Shown here: in pieces, positions 1 through 4,480 of the stretch | Layout of the letters: the number at the start of each line of letters is the position of its first letter | Numbering within the stretch: the first letter of the stretch is position 1 | DNA from: Spirochaetales bacterium | GTDB taxonomy: Bacteria; Spirochaetota; Spirochaetia; JAGLYY01 | Length of the DNA: 7,125 nucleotides | Direction of reading: 5' to 3' | NCBI GenBank assembly: GCA_023131935.1 | Contig: JAGLYY010000220.1 | Span: 1-7,125, forward strand | Position numbers and translations under genes: made by a program | The notes under the pieces: model-generated | The model's input: only the letters and a program-made list of their open reading frames with translations | What the model was told of the DNA's origin: nothing | Database searches by the model: none

Positions 1-81
1 CACAAGGTTATGACGCGAAAGGCGTATGCTGAGTATGTCGTCTTTGTCCACGGTTCTATTCTCTTGTTCTAACGCCCGCAT
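1..81 (-). CDS. Start of an unknown cassette gene (partial, runs off the left edge)
   Basis: Reading leftwards from the ATG at 81-79 gives 27 codons without a stop (begins MRALEQENRTVDKDD) up to the window edge. The composition (charged, hydrophilic, mixed residues) looks protein-like, but the family is not recognisable. The start codon lies inside the attC-like site at 67-174, a few bases before its terminal GTTAGAA, as happens when the first gene of the next integron cassette begins at the junction. Only AGG two bases before the ATG resembles a ribosome binding site, which is too close to be good. The frame is also open upstream through the whole attC, so the true start is uncertain and this could be chance. 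Confidence 0.3.
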   Translation of the reverse strand, partial: MRALEQENRTVDKDDILSIRLSRHNLV

Positions 82-174
82 AACCTGTTTGGCATATATT
101 GGCGTGAATCCTGCCGCGAAGCGATAGCAGGAAGCATGACAGTAGGCTTGACAGGTGAATAACTTTGTTATATT
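67..174 (-). other. attC-like integron recombination site closing the phospholipase-like cassette
   Basis: On the minus strand it opens with AATATAACAAAG (174-163) and ends with GCGGGCGTTAGAA (79-67). This is the RYYYAAC ... GTTRRRY layout of attC sites, and the GGGCGTTA end resembles Vibrio-type attC ends. Between them lies an imperfect palindrome: AAC 71-73 with GTT 167-169, ACCTGT 83-88 with ACAGGT 151-156, and an inner hairpin CCTGC-CGC-GAA-GCG-ATA-GCAGG at 110-131. The arms differ in length by one base, as expected from the extrahelical bases of attC. The opening box is the exact reverse complement of the other cassette end at 992-999. The stop codon of the upstream gene falls inside the opening box. 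Confidence 0.75.
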
Positions 175-998
175 ACCATATCTTCAATATTTTTTTCAAG
201 TATCTCACAATCATTTTCTAAATTTCCTGTCTCATTCTGAAAAGTTAAATACTTCTCTTCAAGTAAATTCATTATTGATTTATTTTCTATGTTTTTATTT
301 TCATCTATAAGTTTCAATCCAATGCTTATCCATTTTATTGAAATTTTTACAAAATTCTCAATTTCTTCTATTTTAAGATATTTATTTGGACGATCAATTC
401 TTTCTTTGCTATTATAGAAACTTTTTATAGTTTTGAGTTTTTCACTAATTGCAACTTGTGGGTAAAAATCTAAAAAATCATTTTTATATTTTGATTTATC
501 AAAAATACTCCAAGTTTTCCATTCAGAGTTATTTTCTAAATATTCTTTATCTATTCCATACCAATCTTTCTTAACTTCCCATATGAATAATGGATTCTTA
601 TTAAATTTTGTTTGATGTTTTATCTTACATGGATGGTAAATGTAAAAATTCCAAAGATTATCTAAGAAAAGATGATGAAAATATCCTAATTTAAACGCAT
701 GTTCTTCATTTATAGATTCATTCTTATTATGTGGGACAATATAATTAAAATAAAAATTTAGATTATTATTTCCCCATTTTTTATTTTTTAAATTGCTATA
801 ATGACTTATTTCAGAAGGGGGCGTATATGTAATTCTATCATCATTTAGCATTCCTGAATCAGGTGCTATATTTCCAATTAAAAAACTTTCATATTCTTTT
901 TCTTTGAATTTATTTTTGAATGCCTCTGCAACTCGTAGATGAGTAATCCATGTGGCCATCTTATTTTCCTTATAATTCTTTTATCTTTGGCAATATAA
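73..998 (-). mobile_element. Integron gene cassette carrying a phospholipase C-like gene
   Basis: A 926-bp unit read on the minus strand. It begins at G^TTATATTGCC (G opposite base 999) and ends with the G opposite base 73 in the attC-like site. Cassette start GTTATATT (999-992) is the perfect complement of attC opening box AATATAAC (174-167); with flanks, 10 of 11 positions agree. This is the signature of a cassette that was once circular. It contains one gene with a 39-base leader and its stop codon in the attC, which is typical cassette compactness. It is strongly AT-rich compared with the DNA to its right. The site to its right is identical for 12 bp to the one beside the HepT/MntA cassette. 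Confidence 0.72.
168..959 (-). CDS. Zinc-dependent phospholipase C-like metallohydrolase (cytosolic, uncharacterised)
   Basis: The 263-residue product starts MATWITHLRVAEAF and carries the pattern of the zinc-dependent phospholipase C domain: His7 in the first helix, the GNIAPDS motif around residues 29-35 (Asp34), SHYS with His53, and a GYFHHLFLD helix with His95, His96 and Asp100. These His/Asp residues are the expected zinc ligands. Unlike the secreted clostridial alpha-toxin type there is no signal peptide, so it probably acts inside the cell; its substrate is unknown. Similar short forms occur mainly in Clostridia and Bacilli (from memory). The start is supported by AAGGA (971-967) seven bases before the ATG. 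The gene is much more AT-rich than the transglutaminase gene and is probably acquired as a cassette. Expression is likely from the promoter at 1023-1051. Confidence 0.8.
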   Translation of the reverse strand: MATWITHLRVAEAFKNKFKEKEYESFLIGNIAPDSGMLNDDRITYTPPSEISHYSNLKNKKWGNNNLNFYFNYIVPHNKNESINEEHAFKLGYFHHLFLDNLWNFYIYHPCKIKHQTKFNKNPLFIWEVKKDWYGIDKEYLENNSEWKTWSIFDKSKYKNDFLDFYPQVAISEKLKTIKSFYNSKERIDRPNKYLKIEEIENFVKISIKWISIGLKLIDENKNIENKSIMNLLEEKYLTFQNETGNLENDCEILEKNIEDMVI

Positions 999-1051
999 CA
1001 TATTCCACCTAAAGTTTTCCCTATCTTAGCATTCTTTTTCTTGCCTGGCAA
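999..1051 (-). promoter_or_regulatory. Cassette promoter and attI-like insertion site, left copy
   Basis: On the minus strand a sigma70-type promoter is present: -35 TTGCCA (1051-1046), 17-base spacer, -10 TAAGAT (1028-1023). The cassette junction TGGAATATG^TTA follows about 24 bp after the -10, so transcripts would run into the phospholipase-like gene. The -35 lies in an 11-bp palindrome TTGCCTGGCAA (1041-1051), a possible operator. The same arrangement recurs at 4378-4430 with 11 of 41 bases different between junction and palindrome. Promoter plus G^TT target is the layout of an integron attI/Pc, although no integrase gene adjoins it. The function is inferred. Confidence 0.55.
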
Positions 1052-1463
1052 TAATAAGTGAGGAGAAGGAAATATGCGCCTCCGGGGGTTATTATTACGG
1101 CTTGTTGAACAATGCGGATTCCTATACGGATGAGGGAACCACCGGAGGCGGAAGCCCATTAATTGAGGCCGGAGTCGGTTTCAATCTGCTTCTGGGTCCA
1201 TCCCTGGATATTGATATTGGCATTTCGTATCAAAACTACCTGGGTCTGTACGGCCTTAACTATGTAGTAGATCCCCGTACCCCTTACACCGAGCTGTCAC
1301 AGCAAAGAGAGTGGATCGATTTCATCCAATTTCCCCGCCAAACTCTGGAATACCGGGCTGGTGACTGCGATGATCTTTCCATTTTGTACTGCGCCCTTCT
1401 GGAGTCGGTCGGTATTGAAACCGCCTTCATTACCGTTCCCGGTCACATCTTGATGGCTTTTTC
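1040..1463 (+). repeat. Near-identical duplicate of the 5' part of the transglutaminase-like gene
   Basis: Bases 1040-1249 match 4419-4628 with two differences, and 1250-1463 match 5289-5502 with one (at 1451/5490). The join at 1239-1249 falls in CCTGGGTCTGT, which occurs at both 4618-4628 and 5278-5288 in the long copy. The left copy therefore looks like the long one minus 660 bp. Homology continues leftwards to 999 at about 73% and stops at the cassette junction. On the right it stops abruptly after 1463 at unrelated DNA. Confidence 0.9.
1102..1463 (+). pseudogene. Truncated transglutaminase-like gene copy with internal in-frame deletion
   Basis: It encodes residues 1-49 of the long protein at 4481-6277 joined directly to residues 270-340; 220 codons are missing and the frame is kept. 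The catalytic Cys (AGDCDD) and the motif carrying His (VPGHILMAF) remain, but the following acidic strand and the whole TPR region are lost. After 1463 the frame runs into unrelated DNA and stops at 1624-1626 with 54 foreign residues, overlapping the 3' end of the protease gene on the opposite strand. No ribosome binding site precedes the TTG; the good GAGGAGAAGG belongs to an out-of-frame ATG at 1074. It is most likely a non-functional remnant left by duplication and decay. Confidence 0.85.
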
Positions 1464-1560
1464 ATGCCTGATCTCCTTGTATCTCAATGAGTTATTTTTC
1501 CAGATTACCCATCAGACACAGGAGATCAGGCAATTAATAGTCCCTATTTTGGACAGTTAT
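1464..1560 (-). mobile_element. Possible insertion-sequence end remnant (transposase 5' leader only)
   Basis: This block has no match elsewhere in the window and lies between the end of the protease gene and the truncated transglutaminase copy. On the minus strand it reads CATAACTGTCCAAAATAGGG, which resembles an insertion-sequence tip, then about 75 bases later a perfect AAGGAG (1478-1473) seven bases before an ATG (1465-1463). A tip, short leader and well-placed start is what the left end of an insertion sequence looks like, but the gene ends at the ATG because the transglutaminase repeat begins there. The family cannot be named. It may have removed the attC expected after the protease gene. 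Inference only. Confidence 0.3.
1465..1532 (-). repeat. 13-bp inverted repeat enclosing a ribosome binding site and start codon
   Basis: TGCCTGATCTCCT (1465-1477) and AGGAGATCAGGCA (1520-1532) are perfect reverse complements separated by 42 bases. In a minus-strand transcript one arm carries the AGGAG ribosome binding site next to the ATG at 1465-1463, so pairing would hide the site. Long-loop pairing of this kind is known to limit transposase translation in some insertion sequences. The geometry is unlike an intrinsic terminator (long loop, no U-tract). Confidence 0.6.
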
Positions 1561-1576
1561 GATGCTATACACTTAT

Positions 1577-2398
1577 CTATGCATCAATCATTTTGTCCTG
1601 GAAAAAGAAGCTTTTATTTCGTATAACGATAATCGCTGCGACCACGGCTAAAACAAGAGTAAATATGCACTTACTTACCTGGTTGGCTTCAAATAGTTCC
1701 GATGAATAGTTTACGAGTATGTGAAACAAAGCAACGAGAAAGATACTCCGTCTATTCTTGTAATATAAATAATTCATGATAATGGCCAATGGAATTATCC
1801 CTACAAAAAAGTTAACTGCAAATAGGGGATGTTGCCTCCACAGGGAACTTTGGTATGAATTTTGGATAAAGAAAACCGGTAAATGCCAAAAACCCCATAA
1901 ACCACCAAAAATCATGCTCGTTTTAAATAGGTTGAATTTACTGGATAGACTATCGACACCATAGCCTCTCCATCCCAGTTCTTCAAGTAATGGCACTAGA
2001 ACCAATATAATCATACTTAAAATTACTTCGCCATCAAAGACTTTAAACTCTTCGGCAAATCGTAATTGTTCTAATGGCTGACCAAACACTGTTGATATAA
2101 GTATTGAGATGACCATAGCTACAGGTAAAAAGAATAAGGTAAATGGTATGTAGTTTTTCCTAATTAATCGTAGATTATAGATTCTTTTCCTAAAATCAGC
2201 TCTGAAAGCTTTATCACTAAAAACAAACATCATGATTAAAGCGGCAATGTATGGTCCCATATAAGCTAATAGTAAAAATATGATATTCTTATCGCCACCT
2301 TGATGACTCTGCACTACAAGAATAAATCCATTAATCCACGTGATTGCAAATGCCAGTACAAAATAAACCACTGGCCTGTATTGATGTGTTTTATTCAT
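1577..2398 (-). CDS. CPBP-family (CAAX-protease/bacteriocin-processing type) intramembrane metalloprotease
   Basis: The 273-residue product has about eight hydrophobic segments and the hallmarks of the CPBP (type II CAAX prenyl endopeptidase, ABI) family: EELGWRGYG with Glu139, Glu140 and Arg144, GLWGFWHLP with His172, and LFHILVN with His226 and Asn230. All catalytic positions are present, so it is probably an active membrane protease. In bacteria such proteins serve in bacteriocin self-immunity, peptide maturation or membrane stress; the substrate here is unknown. Its ATG overlaps the end of the TetR gene by 8 bases, so translation is probably coupled and the regulator controls it. No attC-like site follows its TAG, which is odd in this cassette-rich setting. 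It is AT-rich, and the style is that of Firmicutes. Confidence 0.88.
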   Translation of the reverse strand: MNKTHQYRPVVYFVLAFAITWINGFILVVQSHQGGDKNIIFLLLAYMGPYIAALIMMFVFSDKAFRADFRKRIYNLRLIRKNYIPFTLFFLPVAMVISILISTVFGQPLEQLRFAEEFKVFDGEVILSMIILVLVPLLEELGWRGYGVDSLSSKFNLFKTSMIFGGLWGFWHLPVFFIQNSYQSSLWRQHPLFAVNFFVGIIPLAIIMNYLYYKNRRSIFLVALFHILVNYSSELFEANQVSKCIFTLVLAVVAAIIVIRNKSFFFQDKMIDA

Positions 2399-3035
2399 TT
2401 TTTTCTCCCTTAGATAAGTTGTTATTCATAAAATCGAATGTACCACGCTTGGCACTCAGCGCTTTTTCTATAATCTCCTGCATAACGATACGTCTTTCAA
2501 AAATTTCCTGCTCACTAAAGTCAAACAGTCCGCTATCCATTAAAAACTGGGAACCTGATAATAAAAACTGGATCGTTTCAAGAGGCAATTTTGTGTTAAA
2601 GACTTTTTCTTCGTTTCCCTGTTCAACGATTTTGGCTAATATTGGTGACAATCTAAGAACAGTTTGAATGTTGGAAATCTCGTGCAATTCCCTATTAGCC
2701 GGTAAATGTAAATGCACAGCAATCTCCTTAGTATTTTCATCACCTATATGACTATTTGACAATAATAGTTGCATCTTAGTCAGGGCATCCATTGACGTAT
2801 CATTAGCAACCTGCTCTGCCATTTTCACAACCTGATCCAATTCATAGTCAACAATGGCTTCAAGAACATCTTCTTTTGATTTGAAATAATAGTAAAAGGT
2901 TCCTTTTGCTACTCCCATTTCTTTGATAATAGATTCAACTGAAATCTTGCTGTAGCCATTTTCTCTAAACAATTTCTCAGCTGTCTGAATAATTTCGAGC
3001 TTTCTCTCTTCTGGTGTTTTTACTATGCGTGACAT
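2391..3035 (-). CDS. TetR/AcrR-family transcriptional repressor
   Basis: The 214-residue protein has the N-terminal TetR DNA-binding region at residues 11-58 (IIQTAEKLFRENGYSKISVE, then GVAKGTFYYYFKSKEDVLEA) and a helical ligand-binding/dimerisation C-terminus with no recognisable ligand signature. The start is fixed by AGGAGG (3049-3044) eight bases before the ATG. It is the first gene of a two-gene operon with the CPBP protease, overlapping it by 8 bases. A 15-bp perfect palindrome sits in its promoter, so it very probably represses itself and the protease gene. The inducer is not evident. The gene is AT-rich and probably acquired together with the protease gene. Confidence 0.93.
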   Translation of the reverse strand: MSRIVKTPEERKLEIIQTAEKLFRENGYSKISVESIIKEMGVAKGTFYYYFKSKEDVLEAIVDYELDQVVKMAEQVANDTSMDALTKMQLLLSNSHIGDENTKEIAVHLHLPANRELHEISNIQTVLRLSPILAKIVEQGNEEKVFNTKLPLETIQFLLSGSQFLMDSGLFDFSEQEIFERRIVMQEIIEKALSAKRGTFDFMNNNLSKGEKNE

Positions 3036-3056
3036 ACCATTAACCTCCTATCCATA

Positions 3057-3086
3057 AGTATACCATACAGACTGACCGTCAGTCAA
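3057..3086 (-). promoter_or_regulatory. Promoter and TetR operator of the regulator/protease operon
   Basis: On the minus strand: -35 TTGACT (3086-3081), 18-base spacer, -10 TATACT (3062-3057), followed by AGGAGG (3049-3044) and the TetR-gene ATG at 3035. The palindrome GACTGACCGTCAGTC (3070-3084; 7-bp arms, 1-base centre) overlaps the end of the -35 and the spacer. Its position and size fit a TetR-family operator, and the GACTGAC/GTCAGTC pattern is common for such regulators. Binding there would block RNA polymerase. Confidence 0.85.
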
Positions 3087-3519
3087 GCCAAAAACAAGAG
3101 AAGGCCCACTTTTCATTGTGTTTTTCCCAACAAAGGGTGACGAATTTATGATGACTTTATTTTTTCTTAAAACCTCAAAAGGAAGGGGGGTACTGTTTAA
3201 AGAGCAGTGTGGTCTATGAGACTGTAGAAATCCATATAGTTAACGGCTTTGCGTCAGTTACTGGCGGGTTATTTTGATAAGGGGGATACGGCCGTTTCTC
3301 CTCTCACATCCCACAGACAGAAAAAACATCGGACGAGGGGGAAGAATACGGCCATTCTCGCCAACGATTGAGTTAGCAGGTTTTTCAGTTTAAAATCTTC
3401 ACACATCAATACCAAATAAAATTTTGGAACTCTATCTTTTATGTTTCTTCCTTCATCTTTTTCTTTGAAAGCTGTCGACCAGTTTTGTAGTGCGACATAC
3501 TTTTTGACTGGCAAAATGA
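3087..3519. other. Stretch of 433 bp without a convincing gene
   Basis: Between the TetR promoter and the attC at 3520-3619 no gene can be supported. On the minus strand a frame from an ATG at 3604, inside the attC, stays open to 3269 (111 codons). Its first third is attC sequence and the rest has no family signature or ribosome binding site. The part at about 3350-3520 could be the remains of a cassette gene. A weak attC-like pair exists on the minus strand: GCTAAC (3377-3372) and GCCGTTAAC (3248-3240), but its inner boxes do not pair properly. A second copy of GGCCGTAT appears at about 3284 and 3348 in direct orientation on the minus strand. Confidence 0.5.
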
Positions 3520-3619
3520 AGATAACGTTGGCTTCACCAGCAAGAGTGGCTGGCGCGAGCCTGGCGTCAGCCAGGGTGTGATAGATGCGATTGTCTGTGT
3601 GCAAGCATTTGTTAGAAAT
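3520..3619 (-). other. attC-like integron recombination site closing the HepT/MntA cassette
   Basis: On the minus strand it runs from ATTTCTAACAAATGC (3619-3605) to CCAACGTTATC (3531-3521). The L-type boxes pair as GCTTGCACACAG (3606-3595) with the complement of GCTTCACCAG (3531-3540), leaving two unpaired bases, as in the extrahelical bases of attC sites. A 6-bp hairpin CCTGGC/GCCAGG with a 4-base loop (3560-3575) forms the tip. The opening box is the perfect complement of the cassette start at 4378-4370. The toxin gene stops seven bases before the site. Confidence 0.8.
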
Positions 3620-3625
3620 CCAGTG

Positions 3626-3967
3626 CTACAATTCTTCCAGGATTTCAGATACCTGCTTCTGTAATTCCGGAATATCTCTGGTAGCGGTGAACCAAACCAT
3701 TCCCACATCAATTCCAAAGTAATCGTGAACCAACTTGTCACGCATTCCTGCCATGTCCGACCAGGGAACATCAGGATATTGAGTGCACAAATCTGGTGAA
3801 ATGCGCTTGGCCGCCTCACCAATTATCTGAATTTGGCGGATAACTCCATCTTGAAGCAAGCCGGTTTCGCGAAATGAAACCTCATCTATATTTTCCAAAT
3901 ATTCACCAATGGTGGATATGGAATCCAAAATATGCTGAAGATAGAGTCGATTATCCCGCTGCTTCAT
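3626..3967 (-). CDS. hepT: HepT-like HEPN-domain toxin (DUF86 RNase)
   Basis: The 113-residue all-helical protein matches the HepT/DUF86 family. It has an N-terminal helix pair, IIGEAAKRIS near residues 48-56, the VPWSDMAGMRDKLVHDYFGID block, and the RX4HXY motif at Arg76, His81 and Tyr83. In characterised systems Arg and His form the RNase site and the Tyr is AMPylated by the partner MntA, which silences the toxin. All key residues are intact, so the toxin is probably active. The ATG lies inside the end of the antitoxin gene (17-base overlap, 3951-3967), so its translation should depend on that of the antitoxin. It ends seven bases before the attC. Confidence 0.92.
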   Translation of the reverse strand: MKQRDNRLYLQHILDSISTIGEYLENIDEVSFRETGLLQDGVIRQIQIIGEAAKRISPDLCTQYPDVPWSDMAGMRDKLVHDYFGIDVGMVWFTATRDIPELQKQVSEILEEL

Positions 3968-4241
3968 ATAAGACCTGCTGCTCGTTTAGGATTCGTTCCC
4001 TTAGGTAAGGACTGATGGCTTGCTCAGTTAATAGGTCGACTTTTCGCCCCATCACCTCTGATAATTCACGCTCAAGCTTGACAAGGGCGAGAAATCCCGT
4101 CGGGTGCAAAAAGTCCACGATTAGATCGATATCACTATTGGGGCCTGCTTCACCACGAGCAAATGACCCAAAAAGCGCCACTTTCCGGGTTCCGCTTGCT
4201 CGGCAAACTTCAATAAGTTTTTTTATTTCAATATGTTCCAT
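3951..4241 (-). CDS. mntA: MntA-like minimal nucleotidyltransferase antitoxin
   Basis: The 96-residue product has the nucleotidyltransferase core: GSFARGEA (Gly25, Ser26), SDIDLIVD with Asp37 and Asp39, and KVDLL with Asp69 as the likely third metal-binding acid. In the MntA/HepT system this enzyme adds AMP units to the Tyr of the toxin. The ATG at 4241 is chosen because GGAGAGG lies nine bases before it and the family begins here. An in-frame GTG at 4310 would add 23 residues with no ribosome site and no family match. The antitoxin comes first and overlaps the toxin, the usual order for control. Transcription is likely from the cassette promoter at 4402-4430. Confidence 0.93.
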   Translation of the reverse strand: MEHIEIKKLIEVCRASGTRKVALFGSFARGEAGPNSDIDLIVDFLHPTGFLALVKLERELSEVMGRKVDLLTEQAISPYLRERILNEQQVLYEAAG

Positions 4242-4377
4242 AACGACAAACCTCTCCGGAGCAAATGCAGCCACAAAGACAAGATAGCAGTTTATCGAAT
4301 CCGTGTACACCTTGGACTGAATTCACTGCCCGAACTAACGAGGGGTGGATTGTAACTATTTGGATTTGTATTTCTAA

Positions 4378-4430
4378 CATATTCCATCTCAAGTTCTTCC
4401 TATTTTAGCACACCAAATCTTGCCTGGCAA
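4378..4430 (-). promoter_or_regulatory. Cassette promoter and attI-like insertion site, right copy
   Basis: On the minus strand: -35 TTGCCA (4430-4425), 17-base spacer, -10 TAAAAT (4407-4402), each one base from consensus, then the cassette junction TGGAATATG^TTA (G opposite 4378) 23 bp after the -10. It points into the MntA/HepT cassette and away from the transglutaminase gene. The -35 is embedded in the palindrome TTGCCTGGCAA (4420-4430). Its -10 is closer to consensus than the left copy's TAAGAT, so this copy may be stronger. No integrase gene adjoins it in this window. The promoter motifs are visible; the attI role is inferred from the two cassette junctions. Confidence 0.6.
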
Positions 4431-4480
4431 TAATAAGTGGGGAGAAGGAAATATGCGCCTCCGGGGGTTATTATTACGGC

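Larger units (their letters stand above)
3526..4377 (-). mobile_element. Integron gene cassette carrying a HepT/MntA toxin-antitoxin module
   Basis: An 852-bp unit on the minus strand, from G^TTAGAAATAC (G opposite 4378) to the G opposite 3526 in the attC at 3520-3619. Start GTTAGAAAT and attC opening ATTTCTAAC are complementary over 9 of 9 bases, the mark of a cassette excised and inserted through a circle. It holds two overlapping genes and a leader of 136 bases before the first. It lies first after the promoter at 4402-4430, so it should be the best expressed cassette. Toxin-antitoxin cassettes are known to stabilise large cassette arrays; here the array is interrupted further left. Confidence 0.75.

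Noticed and set aside
878..1159. A 93-codon minus-strand frame across the cassette junction
   Set aside because: It is the opposite strand of the transglutaminase fragment plus the phospholipase gene leader; no start signal or recognisable domain.
1465..1532. Reading the 13-bp inverted repeat as a complete miniature transposable element
   Set aside because: No target-site duplication flanks it, and one arm is a ribosome binding site and start codon, which fits a gene leader better.
1549..1563. GTCC-CTATTTT-GGAC as a terminator after the protease gene
   Set aside because: Only a 4-bp stem and no U-tract on the minus strand.
3240..3380. A third attC-like site on the minus strand (GCTAAC at 3377-3372, GCCGTTAAC at 3248-3240)
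   Set aside because: The end boxes are only partly consistent with RYYYAAC/GTTRRRY, the inner boxes do not pair at the right spacing, and the cassette start GTTATC at 3526-3521 does not complement its opening box.
3269..3604. A 111-codon minus-strand frame
   Set aside because: It begins inside the attC, its first third is attC sequence, it has no ribosome binding site and no family signature. It is described only as an open stretch.
3439..3822. A 127-codon minus-strand frame
   Set aside because: It overlaps the toxin gene in another frame and runs through the attC; the composition is not protein-like.
4015..4287. A 90-codon + strand frame opposite the antitoxin gene
   Set aside because: Antisense shadow of a clearly recognised nucleotidyltransferase gene. 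The same applies to the frames opposite the protease, TetR, transglutaminase and lipoprotein genes.
4328..4345. CGTTAGTTCGGGCAG (minus strand) as an attC end inside the HepT/MntA leader
   Set aside because: No partner box at attC distance; the true cassette start at 4378 has a perfect partner.
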